Shown: piece by piece, positions 54,069 through 61,671 of the stretch
Position numbering within the stretch: the stretch's first letter is position 1
Layout of the letters: each line of letters starts with the position of its first letter
NCBI GenBank assembly: GCA_001898225.1
Contig: MKTJ01000015.1
Span: 62,001-126,000, forward strand
Origin: Chloroflexi bacterium 54-19
GTDB lineage: Bacteria > Chloroflexota > Chloroflexia > Chloroheliales > Chloroheliaceae
Direction: 5' to 3'
Length of the DNA stretch: 64,000 nt
The notes under the pieces: model-generated
Database searches by the model: none
Seen by the model: only the letters and a program-made list of their open reading frames with translations
What the model was told of the DNA's origin: nothing
Position numbers and translations under genes: made by a program

Positions 54069-54341
54069 TTAGGGATACTCTTTCTTATGGTCTAGATAAA
54101 CCGTAACATCTGCGCTCATTATCTCTAGCGTTATACTTCCATCCTCATCTACATGAATATCATGGTATACATTATCATCATCGGGCTTAGTCCAAAGATA
54201 AAAGATTACTTCAATATCTAACTTGGGCGGGACATTGTAATATAAGCCAAGCGGCTCTATCCCAACAATAAGTTCAGTATTTCGGTTATTGTAAAAACGG
54301 ATTTTATGACTCCGCTCATCTACTTCCGAGGTATCGCTCAT
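54069..54341 (-). CDS. Hypothetical small acidic protein
   Basis: A 90-aa acidic soluble protein with a beta-rich pattern (KIRFYNNRNTELIVGIEPLG, DIEVIFYLWT, SITLEIMSADVTVYLD). Immunity-type proteins sometimes look like this, but no toxin gene is next to it. GAGAGGA precedes the ATG, which supports translation. Its base composition is lower in GC than that of its neighbours. No family recognised. Confidence 0.6.
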   Translation of the reverse strand: MSDTSEVDERSHKIRFYNNRNTELIVGIEPLGLYYNVPPKLDIEVIFYLWTKPDDDNVYHDIHVDEDGSITLEIMSADVTVYLDHKKEYP

Positions 54342-54394
54342 ACATTTTCCTCTCAGCGAGTTCCTGGGAACTGGTTAAATTAGAGCAACTTAAT

Positions 54395-54964
54395 TTAATC
54401 CTCTTTTGTTTTGCGGATATACTCAGGTTCAAGTTGGACCGCTAATCCTTCGGCCAGCCGGTTGAACATGTTGGCGGTGGCTATAACAAAGGTCAGTTCA
54501 AGAAATTCTTCGTCGTCAAAGGTTTTCTTCATAGCCTCGATTGTCTCCGGTGTGGTAGCCGTGTAAGCGGTCAACTCCTGGCTGTATTGAATGATTAGCT
54601 TTTCCCTGGCATCAAAGACCGGGCTTTCGAGCAGGTTTATATCTTCCTCATCGAGGATAGCCTCGATTTGGGCTACGGTCAGCCCCGCTTTAGCCCCGGC
54701 CACGGCGTGACGTTCCAGGCAATAGTGGCAATTGTTCATATAGCTGGCGATGAGGTAGGCCAGTTGTTTATGCCGGGCCGGGACGCGGCTGTCGGGCGAC
54801 CCGGCAAAGTTCGCCAGGGCAATCGCCGGACCGAGCATTTTGGGTGAATAGCCGAGCAGTTGGAACAGGTTCGGGACGCTGCCCCGGACCGCCGTCATTT
54901 CATCATATAAATCGCTGACCGCGCCGGTCGCTTCTGCGGGTGTTACCGGGTGAATATGGGGCAT
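54395..54964 (-). CDS. Carboxymuconolactone decarboxylase/AhpD-like peroxidase-related protein
   Basis: A 189-aa AhpD-fold protein with the redox motif CHYC and proton-relay His (NNCHYCLERHAVAG). The N-terminal part (HPVTPAEATGAVSDLYDEM) and length fit the peroxidase-related subgroup. It probably reduces peroxides or serves in a thiol cycle. ATG 54964 is chosen because GGAGAG lies 8 nt upstream. Confidence 0.88.
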   Translation of the reverse strand: MPHIHPVTPAEATGAVSDLYDEMTAVRGSVPNLFQLLGYSPKMLGPAIALANFAGSPDSRVPARHKQLAYLIASYMNNCHYCLERHAVAGAKAGLTVAQIEAILDEEDINLLESPVFDAREKLIIQYSQELTAYTATTPETIEAMKKTFDDEEFLELTFVIATANMFNRLAEGLAVQLEPEYIRKTKED

Positions 54965-55095
54965 TATTTTCTCTCCTTTTCTCATTCTTCGTTATTATCG
55001 TTGTAAGTATTGATAATGAATTGACCCGTATGTTAGCATATTTTCCAGGAAAATTTTTCTGGTCTGAAAATTGTAATAACTATCAAAGTGGGACC

Positions 55096-55701
55096 GTGAC
55101 AGAAACACAGGGTACGCCACCGGGGGCAATCATCCTGGCAGGTGGACAAAGCCGCCGTATGGGCACCGACAAAGCGCTTTTGCGGCTAAAACCGGGCGGC
55201 CCTCGCTTGCTCGAAATGGTCCTGGCGGCGGTACAGCCCCTGGTAACCGGTATTGTCATCAGCACAAATCGTCCAGACGCTTACACCTGGACCGGCTTGC
55301 CGTTGGTGGCCGACAATTTTCCGAATCGCGGACCCCTGGCCGGGTTGGAGGCTGGATTGGCTGCCAGCCGCGCCGAAACAAACCTGGTCGTGGCCTGCGA
55401 TATGCCCTGGTTAGAGGTAGCTTTGTTAGCTTTCTTGCTAAAACAGGCTCCCGGCTACCAGGCGGTGGTGCCGTTAAACCCGGAAGGCCGAGCCGAGCCG
55501 TTGTGCGCGGTCTATTCGAAGGAATGTTTGCCGGTTATCCGGCGGCATCTGGCGGAAGACTCGCTCAAAATGTCCGGCTGGTTGGAAGATGTAAAGACCC
55601 TGTTCGTACCAGCCCTAAAGCTCGCGGAATTGGACCCTGAATTGCGCTCGTTTCGAAATCTAAACCGGCCTACTGATTTGCCGGTGATGTATAATGAATA
55701 A
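55096..55701 (+). CDS. mobA: Molybdenum cofactor guanylyltransferase (MobA-like)
   Basis: A 201-aa nucleotidyltransferase. The signature AIILAGGQSRRMGTDKALL and the metal-binding VVACDMPWL motif are those of MobA, which attaches GMP to molybdopterin. GTG 55096 gives the normal family length; the frame continues upstream to an ATG at 55030, which has no ribosome site. The adjacent AhpD-like gene is divergent, ~130 nt away. No other molybdopterin gene is in the window. Confidence 0.82.
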   Translation: MTETQGTPPGAIILAGGQSRRMGTDKALLRLKPGGPRLLEMVLAAVQPLVTGIVISTNRPDAYTWTGLPLVADNFPNRGPLAGLEAGLAASRAETNLVVACDMPWLEVALLAFLLKQAPGYQAVVPLNPEGRAEPLCAVYSKECLPVIRRHLAEDSLKMSGWLEDVKTLFVPALKLAELDPELRSFRNLNRPTDLPVMYNE

Positions 55702-55744
55702 AGAGGGCGCTAAACTGTAATGCGAATGCACAGGAGCATGAAAG

Positions 55745-56227
55745 ATGGAGAGGTTAGTCCCGGAAAATAGCAAGGAACTGTTAAGCAGCTTGCAAGAAAT
55801 TACCCAGGAATTAAACGACGAAATCAAGGAAGTTTTCGAGGAAGACGCTAATTTTTGCCCGGCCCCGACCGAATGGTCTGTCAAAGAAATACTGTGTTAT
55901 TTAAGCGACGCCGACCGGATTACGACCAAGCGTATCAACATAATCCTGGACGACGACGAGCCGTTTTTGCGGGCCTTTAACCCGGATGAACTGGCGGTAG
56001 AGCATGACTACAAGGGCCAGACCTGGGACGAGGCCAAACGCAATTTCCAGGAAGCTCGCCAGGCTAACCTGGAACTGTTACAGAGTTTGCAGCCGATTCA
56101 GTGGCTAAAAGGGGCCATTCACCAGGAGCGCGGTCACGTGACCATCCAGGACCTGGCCGAAACCCTGAATGGTTACAGCCGCTCCTATCTCGAACAAATC
56201 CGGCACGCTCTCTGGCTGGCAAAATAA
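55745..56227 (+). CDS. DinB-like family protein
   Basis: A 160-aa helical protein of the DinB-like superfamily (NFCPAPTEWSVKEILCYLSDADR, then NPDELAVEHDYKGQTWDEA and HVTIQDLAETLNGYSRSYLEQI). It is related to the protein at 36065-36559. The first histidine of the usual triad is not in its normal place (LCYLSDADR instead of LxHL), so metal binding may differ. It lies 43 nt after mobA and may be cotranscribed. Confidence 0.75.
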   Translation: MERLVPENSKELLSSLQEITQELNDEIKEVFEEDANFCPAPTEWSVKEILCYLSDADRITTKRINIILDDDEPFLRAFNPDELAVEHDYKGQTWDEAKRNFQEARQANLELLQSLQPIQWLKGAIHQERGHVTIQDLAETLNGYSRSYLEQIRHALWLAK

Positions 56228-56290
56228 GTACCAGTGCTTGCACCTGTGCTTATAAAAATGGCGACTATTCAAAACTAAATCTGATGAAAG

Positions 56291-56318
56291 AAAAAGCCCC
56301 GGTCAGCCGGGGCTTTTT
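56291..56318. terminator. Bidirectional terminator
   Basis: AAAAAGCCCCGG and CCGGGGCTTTTT are perfect 12-bp arms with a TCAG loop, between the convergent DinB-like and acyl-CoA dehydrogenase genes. Confidence 0.95.
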
Positions 56319-56324
56319 GAATTA

Positions 56325-57473
56325 CTAATCTCTTAAGAGGCTCTTGGCGATTACCATGCGCTGGATTTCGGAAGTGCCCTCGTAGATTTCGGTCACCTTG
56401 GCATCGCGGAAATAGCGTTCGACCGGGTATTCCTTGATGTAGCCGTAGCCGCCGAAAATTTGGACCGCCTTCGTGGTCACCCACATGGCCGTTTCACTGG
56501 CGAAAAGCTTTGCCATAGATGCTTCCCGACCACAGGGCTTCCCGGCATCCCGCAGGGTCGCGGCCCGGTGGACCAGCAGACGGGACGCTTCCAGGCGCGT
56601 CGCCATATCGGCCAGCATGAACTGGATGGCCTGGAAATCGAAAATCTTCTGGCCGAACTGTTGACGTTCGCTGGCATATTTCAAGGCGAACTCGTAGGCC
56701 GCCTGCCCGATACCGACCGCCTGGGTGGCTATTCCGATGCGCCCGCCATCAAGCAGTTGCAGCGCCACCCGGAACCCGGCCCCTTCCTGGCCCAGGACGT
56801 TTTCGGCTGGCACCTCGCAATCCTCAAAGATTAGCTCGGTAGTGTCGCTGGCCCGCATGCCGAGTTTATCCAATTTCTTGCCCACCCGAAACCCCGGAAA
56901 GCCTTTTTCCACGATAAAACAGGTGATGCGGTCCGCCGGTTTGGGCGCGTCTTTGTTGGTGACGGCAAAGACCAGGAAGACGTGACCGCTCTGCCCGCTG
57001 GTGATAAACATCTTCGAGCCGTTGAGGATATATTTATCTCCTTCGCGCCGGGCGCTGGTCCGCATATTTACGGCATCGCTGCCGCTCCCCGGTTCGCTCA
57101 GGGCGTAGCCGCCCAGCATCTGGCCGCTCGCCAGGGGCACCAGGTATTTGTGTTTCTGTTCCTCGGTGCCGAACTTCCAGGTGCCATAACAGGCCAGCGA
57201 ATTATTGACCGACATGACGGTGCTGAGGGCGGGGTTGCCGCGCGCGATTTCTTCCAGGGCCAGCACGTAACTGAGGGTATCCGCGCCCGCTCCCCCGTAT
57301 TCTTCGGGGATAACCAGGCCCATAAGACCGAGTTCGCCCATCTTCTGCCAGAGTTCGCGGGGGAATTCCTGGGTCTCGTCATAATGCGCGGCGGTCGGCA
57401 GGAGTTCTTTATCGGCAAATTCACGGGCCATCTGCCGTATCATCTGCTGTTCGTCGCTAAAAGTTAAGTCCAT
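56325..57473 (-). CDS. Acyl-CoA dehydrogenase 1
   Basis: A 382-aa FAD enzyme of the short/medium-chain acyl-CoA dehydrogenase group. FAD and substrate motifs are GGYALSEPGSGSDA and MFITSGQSG. The catalytic glutamate region is IYEGTSEIQRMVIA near the end. It catalyses alpha,beta-dehydrogenation of an acyl-CoA and passes electrons to ETF. It follows the paralogous gene by 21 nt on the same strand. Chain length is unknown. Confidence 0.92.
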   Translation of the reverse strand: MDLTFSDEQQMIRQMAREFADKELLPTAAHYDETQEFPRELWQKMGELGLMGLVIPEEYGGAGADTLSYVLALEEIARGNPALSTVMSVNNSLACYGTWKFGTEEQKHKYLVPLASGQMLGGYALSEPGSGSDAVNMRTSARREGDKYILNGSKMFITSGQSGHVFLVFAVTNKDAPKPADRITCFIVEKGFPGFRVGKKLDKLGMRASDTTELIFEDCEVPAENVLGQEGAGFRVALQLLDGGRIGIATQAVGIGQAAYEFALKYASERQQFGQKIFDFQAIQFMLADMATRLEASRLLVHRAATLRDAGKPCGREASMAKLFASETAMWVTTKAVQIFGGYGYIKEYPVERYFRDAKVTEIYEGTSEIQRMVIAKSLLRD

Positions 57474-57494
57474 TCTCTTATCCCTGAGCTGAAT

Positions 57495-58643
57495 CTATTT
57501 GACTTCGCGCAGCAGGTGCCGGGCGATTACGATGCGCTGAATTTCGGAGGTGCCTTCCCCGATGGTGGTCAGGCGGACATCCCGGTACATGCGCTCGACC
57601 TGGTATTCCTCGACATAGCCGTAACCACCGAGGATTTGAATGGCCTCCCGACAGACAAACTCGCCGATTTCGCTGGCGAAAAGTTTTGCCATGGCCGCTT
57701 CTTTGCCAAAAGGCAGGTGCTGGTCTTTGAGCCAGGCCGAGCGGTAAATCAGCAGGCGGGCCGCTTCAATCTGGGTCGCCATGTCGGCCAGTTTGAACTG
57801 GATGGCCTGGAAATCGGCAATCGGGCGACCAAATTGCTGGCGTTCTTTGGCGTATTTCACGGCGATGTCGTAGGCTCCCTGGGCCAGGCCGAGGGCCATC
57901 GCGCCTATCGAAATCCGGCCCCCATCGAGGATTTGCATGAACTGTTTAAAACCATCGGTGGGCGCGCCGAGGATATTCTCTTTGGGGATACGCATGTTGT
58001 CGAAGAACAACTGGCTGGTGACGGATGCCCGCAAACCCATTTTCTTCTCGGTCTTGCCGTATTCAAAGCCGGGGGTACCTTTTTCGACGATAAAGTTGCT
58101 GATGCCGTGCGCCCCTTTGGCTTTGTCCGTGACGGCGGTAAAGACGAGGGTATCGGCGATAGAACCGCTGGTAATCCAGTTCTTGGAGCCGTTAATAACC
58201 CACTCGTCACCTTCGAGGACGGCAGTAGTTTTGGTGCCACCCGCATCGCTCCCGGCGGTTGCCTCGGACAGGCCGAAGGCGCCGAGTTTCTGGCCGCTTG
58301 CCAGGGGTTTGAGATATTTTTCTTTTTGTTCAGGGGTGCCGAACAGGTAGAAAGGGGAGGCACCGAGGGAGGTATGGGCGGCCAGGGTTATCCCGGTCGA
58401 GCCGTCCACCCGGCTGATTTCCTCGACGGCCATGGCGTACATCAAGGTATCGCCCCCGGCCCCACCGTATTCTTCGGGGAAAGGCACGCCCATCAGACCG
58501 AGCGCGGCCATCTTTTTAAGACTGTCCCAGGGGAATTCGTGGGTCTGGTCAATTTCAACTGCTTTCGGCGCGATTTCTTTGTCGGCGAATTCGCGGACGG
58601 TATCGCGGAAAAGCTGGTGTTCGGGGCTAAGGGTAAAATCCAT
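57495..58643 (-). CDS. Acyl-CoA dehydrogenase 2
   Basis: A 382-aa paralogue of the previous enzyme (AFGLSEATAGSDAGGTKT, KNWITSGSIADT, GGYGYVEEYQVERMYRD, IGEGTSEIQRIVIA). ATG 58643 is preferred because AAGGAG stands 8-9 nt upstream. It is the first gene of the pair. Two adjacent dehydrogenases suggest different chain-length or branched substrates. No enoyl-CoA hydratase or thiolase gene is adjacent. Confidence 0.92.
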   Translation of the reverse strand: MDFTLSPEHQLFRDTVREFADKEIAPKAVEIDQTHEFPWDSLKKMAALGLMGVPFPEEYGGAGGDTLMYAMAVEEISRVDGSTGITLAAHTSLGASPFYLFGTPEQKEKYLKPLASGQKLGAFGLSEATAGSDAGGTKTTAVLEGDEWVINGSKNWITSGSIADTLVFTAVTDKAKGAHGISNFIVEKGTPGFEYGKTEKKMGLRASVTSQLFFDNMRIPKENILGAPTDGFKQFMQILDGGRISIGAMALGLAQGAYDIAVKYAKERQQFGRPIADFQAIQFKLADMATQIEAARLLIYRSAWLKDQHLPFGKEAAMAKLFASEIGEFVCREAIQILGGYGYVEEYQVERMYRDVRLTTIGEGTSEIQRIVIARHLLREVK

Positions 58644-58799
58644 CGCGTAGACTCCTTTGTCAGACACAGTCGTTTTTTAACCCTTTGTTCAAATTCTTGG
58701 GGGTAGAGTCCCGGTTTGAGCTTAAAAGGGTTTTATAATTCCGGCGGTAAATATTAACCTGCTGGTATTTTATAGATTCACAGGGTATTTGTCCAGTAG

Positions 58800-58848
58800 C
58801 CAGAGGTCAGAGGTCAGAGGTCAGAAGTCAGAAGCCAGTAGTCAGTAG
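58800..58848. repeat. Short tandem repeat AGAGGTC-like heptamers
   Basis: CAGAGGT occurs three times in a row and then drifts into CAGAAGT, CAGAAGC and CAGTAGT units, about seven 7-bp units in all. It is non-coding and lies between the acyl-CoA dehydrogenase promoter region and the tRNA gene. Confidence 0.8.
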
Positions 58849-59086
58849 GTGGTTGTTGTTGTAAGGCATAGCTGAGTCTTGTCATTCCGACCGAAGTGGA
58901 GGAATCTAGCCCGTAGGGTTCCCAGTGGGCAGCGCCATTGGCGTTGGCACTATCTCTTATTTTTAGAGGAGGCAGTAATCACGAGTCGGTGGGGCCAGAA
59001 ACATTTTGGGGTGTGACAAAACAAAAAACAAAAAACTGAAAACTGAAAACAAAACACTAAAAACCTTTTCAAAAGAAAAAGTGCGA

Positions 59087-59115
59087 TTGATTTTTGAGGT
59101 CGGGCGTGCTAAAAT
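59087..59115 (+). promoter_or_regulatory. Promoter of tRNA-Gly
   Basis: TTGATT (59087-59092), 17 nt, TAAAAT (59110-59115), ~25 nt before the tRNA. The spacer is GC-rich, GAGGTCGGGCG, as in strongly controlled stable RNA promoters. Confidence 0.7.
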
Positions 59116-59140
59116 AGCGTTCGTACGTCCCAGAAAACGT

Positions 59141-59213
59141 GCGGGAGTAACTCAGTTGGTAGAGTGCCTGCCTTCCAAGCAGGTTGTCGCGAGTTCGAGT
59201 CTCGTCTCCCGCT
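59141..59213 (+). tRNA. tRNA-Gly (anticodon TCC)
   Basis: Acceptor stem GCGGGAG pairs with CTCCCGC. The D-arm contains AGTTGGTAGA, the anticodon stem CCTGC/GCAGG encloses CTTCCAA with anticodon TCC, and the T-arm has GTTCGAGTC. The discriminator is T, usual for bacterial tRNA-Gly. CCA is not encoded. A run of T follows as terminator. Confidence 0.95.
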
Positions 59214-59260
59214 CTTTTTATTTCATACCTTTATTACCCCTCAAAACTTCTTCTATAACC

Positions 59261-60805
59261 TTATCGAACCGCAACCTGTAATTTTTGGCCTTCTTTGATT
59301 TTGAAAAGTATCCCGCCATCCGGCATAAGGCGCACCTGGTCATAATTGGCGCTAATAAAGCTGTCCCATTTCAATTGTAAATCGGGCCTTATCGGGCTTA
59401 TAGACGAATAGTCGAGGATATAGAAGGTCTTTTTCGACTTTACATCTTCAATAAGCTGGGTAAAGAGCGTCCCGTCGGTGTCCCAGCCCGGAATCATGTT
59501 ATAGAGGTGAGTGTAAATATATTTGGTAGGACTAACGATTTTAAAATAAGTATTCAGGTGAAGTTGAGAGGTATTTCTAAAGATAAAAAGTTGCCCGGTT
59601 TGCCCTTCCAGCGGTTTCAAGTAAGCCACGTAGTCATCATTACTGGCCTCATAAACCGGTTCTTTAGCAAACTGGCTGACCGCCTGGACGCTGCTATCAA
59701 AAGCTTTGAAGTAAAAATCGCTTGGAATAGCGGTTGCCAGGAACACCACCAGGACAACCGGGGTTACAAACCGGCTAATTTGAAAGCCATCAATTTCCTT
59801 CAGACTAATGGCAAAAATTAGCACCAGGATTGGCAAAACCCCGATAAAATAGTGCCCGTAAAATTTGCCCGAAACCGAGGCCGTTATAAACTGGAAAAGT
59901 AAGGCCAGGGCGCAGCACCACAACAACCGGGACGATTTAAAGCCGCCGCCCTCACTCTTATTTAAATATTTCAGGTGGTAAAAATAAGTCGAACCTATTG
60001 CAACGGCCAGAAAAAGCAGGGCCGGGGCTAACCCCATCAAAATGCATCCCTTCAGGACAATAATGACCCGTTCGTACAACGAGTCGTCGCTCTGGATATA
60101 TTCAAAATTAAAGAGAAAAGCTTGCTCGACAAAGTCGGAAAAGGCCCCCTTTGCCAGCACGAATAAAAGAATGGGTACCACAGGCACCAGACTGCCGAGA
60201 AAAAGCAGCCCGGTCCTCTTTACTAACCCGGCTATATCTAGATCTTTTCTAAGTAACCACCAACCACCTAACCAGGCGATAGCCGGTAGAACCTCGTTTT
60301 GTTGCAACATGAAGGTCAGGCCCAGCAAAATACCGGCATAGAAATACTTGCGGCGCAGGGAACTGCTTATCACGAGGAAAGTTAAGAAATTGGTGCAGCC
60401 CGTAAAAGTGCGGGTCATTCCGCCACCTCCGCTGATTCCAGGAAAGTCCAGGAAGATGAGAAAGGCCAGGGCCAACCCGAAACGAGCCGGAAATTTATTG
60501 TTTTTAAGCCAGGTATAAAAAGCTATCGCGGTCAGGCCGACCGCAATCCTTTCAAAAAGCCAGAAACCCCAGATACCAAAATTATCCGAAAAAGCGGTTA
60601 TCAAATAGATTAAAGGCGGTTTGTGGTCAAAAATATCCGTGTATGGTCGCGCACCCAGATCCAGGGCCATCCCGGCATATTTAAAGACTTCCTGGTCAAT
60701 GCCCGGCCCGGCCAGCAGAGGGCTATCCGGCAGCGCTATAAAAAGGCTGAAGACTACCAGCGCCAGATATTTAGTTGCAGATAAAGTATTCTTCCGGGTT
60801 GTCAT
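59261..60805 (-). CDS. GT-C fold membrane glycosyltransferase (PMT/ArnT-like)
   Basis: A 514-aa polytopic protein with about ten helices. The first outer loop contains the motif DLGARPYTDIFDHKPPLIYLI, with the acidic residues that bind metal and lipid-linked donor in GT39/GT83-type enzymes. The C-terminal ~130 residues are soluble. It would transfer a sugar from a polyprenyl-phosphate donor on the outer face of the membrane. No ribosome site is evident upstream of the ATG. The acceptor is unknown. Confidence 0.8.
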   Translation of the reverse strand: MTTRKNTLSATKYLALVVFSLFIALPDSPLLAGPGIDQEVFKYAGMALDLGARPYTDIFDHKPPLIYLITAFSDNFGIWGFWLFERIAVGLTAIAFYTWLKNNKFPARFGLALAFLIFLDFPGISGGGGMTRTFTGCTNFLTFLVISSSLRRKYFYAGILLGLTFMLQQNEVLPAIAWLGGWWLLRKDLDIAGLVKRTGLLFLGSLVPVVPILLFVLAKGAFSDFVEQAFLFNFEYIQSDDSLYERVIIVLKGCILMGLAPALLFLAVAIGSTYFYHLKYLNKSEGGGFKSSRLLWCCALALLFQFITASVSGKFYGHYFIGVLPILVLIFAISLKEIDGFQISRFVTPVVLVVFLATAIPSDFYFKAFDSSVQAVSQFAKEPVYEASNDDYVAYLKPLEGQTGQLFIFRNTSQLHLNTYFKIVSPTKYIYTHLYNMIPGWDTDGTLFTQLIEDVKSKKTFYILDYSSISPIRPDLQLKWDSFISANYDQVRLMPDGGILFKIKEGQKLQVAVR

Positions 60806-61138
60806 GTTTAAATATTAACATGGGCTGATTTTTCAAGATATACCCCAGAAGTCCTTTTTGAAAGAGGAGTTTTGAAGGTTTACATAAATAGAAAACTTTT
60901 AACGAATTAAGTAAGGAAAATACCTGTTCAAATTCCCGTAACATTCTTCACAGGGGTGTCATAATTTTACCGGTTTAACGGAAATTTAATCTATTTCTTA
61001 AGCGTAACGAAAAGTGAATTACACGAAGTCTTAACATAGGAACTTTACAATCCAGTTGTGTGGGACTTGGCTTCTAACCTTTTATCTCGGTCTCTCTTTT
61101 CTGTCTTTATTATTTCTATCAAGGATGTTGGCAACCCA
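60806..61138. other. 333-nt AT-rich divergent spacer
   Basis: Lies between the glycosyltransferase gene and the receiver gene. The receiver frame is open upstream to 61058 but without a ribosome site or receiver-like residues. No promoter could be assigned with confidence. Confidence 0.4.
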
Positions 61139-61498
61139 ATGAATCAAAAATTGTTATTTGTCGACTCATCGGCTTCGCACGCGCTTACCTTCGAATGCTA
61201 CTTCCGGGATGCCGGGTTCGATGTAATCAGCGTAACTTCCTGCCAGGACGCTTTCATAATCATGGAGAATTTCGATTTCGACCTGATTATCTCGGACTTT
61301 GATTGCCCGGCGCTTGACGGCAATACCCTGGTCGATAAGGTCGCAGCCCGGACCCGGCCCATCCCGGTGATCGGTTTCGCCAGCGATATGGACCTGGTAA
61401 AACCGTCCCCGTTGATTAAAGAAGTGGTTCTGAAACCGGCCTCTATTTTTGAACTCTCGGACGCCATCGACCGGTCTTTAGGTATCGTGGTCTGCTAG
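61139..61498 (+). CDS. Stand-alone divergent response-regulator receiver domain
   Basis: A 119-aa single-domain receiver. The phosphoacceptor Asp is present (LIISDFDCPALDG) and so is the conserved Lys (VVLKPAS). However, the usual acidic pair after strand 1 is reduced to one Asp (LFVDSSASH), and the Thr/Ser of strand 4 is replaced (VIGFASD). It may therefore be phosphorylated weakly or not at all and act as a protein-binding module. No histidine kinase is adjacent. ATG 61139 is chosen from the domain start; the AAGGA site is ~13 nt away. Confidence 0.75.
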   Translation: MNQKLLFVDSSASHALTFECYFRDAGFDVISVTSCQDAFIIMENFDFDLIISDFDCPALDGNTLVDKVAARTRPIPVIGFASDMDLVKPSPLIKEVVLKPASIFELSDAIDRSLGIVVC

Positions 61499-61500
61499 AA

Positions 61501-61545
61501 AAAGGGGCGACTCCTTCCCTCGTTTACGGAAGGGCCGCCCTTTTA
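61501..61545 (+). terminator. Terminator after the receiver gene
   Basis: AAAGGG-GCG-CCTTCC and GGAAGG-CGC-CCTTT arms with a 9-nt loop, followed by a T-rich stretch. Confidence 0.8.
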
Positions 61546-61671
61546 ATTTTTATAAAATTCCTGTACCAAAGTACAGGCTGTCCCGCCCGATTAGCGGTTG
61601 CGGCCTGGTGGTAGGATGGTTATAGTGAAAGTAGCTCTCCCTTTCTTTCAAAATTCGCAAGGAGTTATTTT

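Larger units (their letters stand above)
58644..59140. other. 497-nt spacer with repeats before tRNA-Gly
   Basis: Contains the heptamer array, a stretch GTCATTCCGACCGAAGTGG...GGAATCTAGC that resembles dispersed genomic repeats, an A-rich run (about 59017-59080) and the tRNA promoter. No protein gene is supported. Confidence 0.5.

Noticed and set aside
57516..58706. Long open frame (396 codons) on the plus strand opposite acyl-CoA dehydrogenase 2
   Set aside because: Exact antisense shadow of a clear enzyme gene; no ribosome site or protein family. It arises from GC-rich codon usage.
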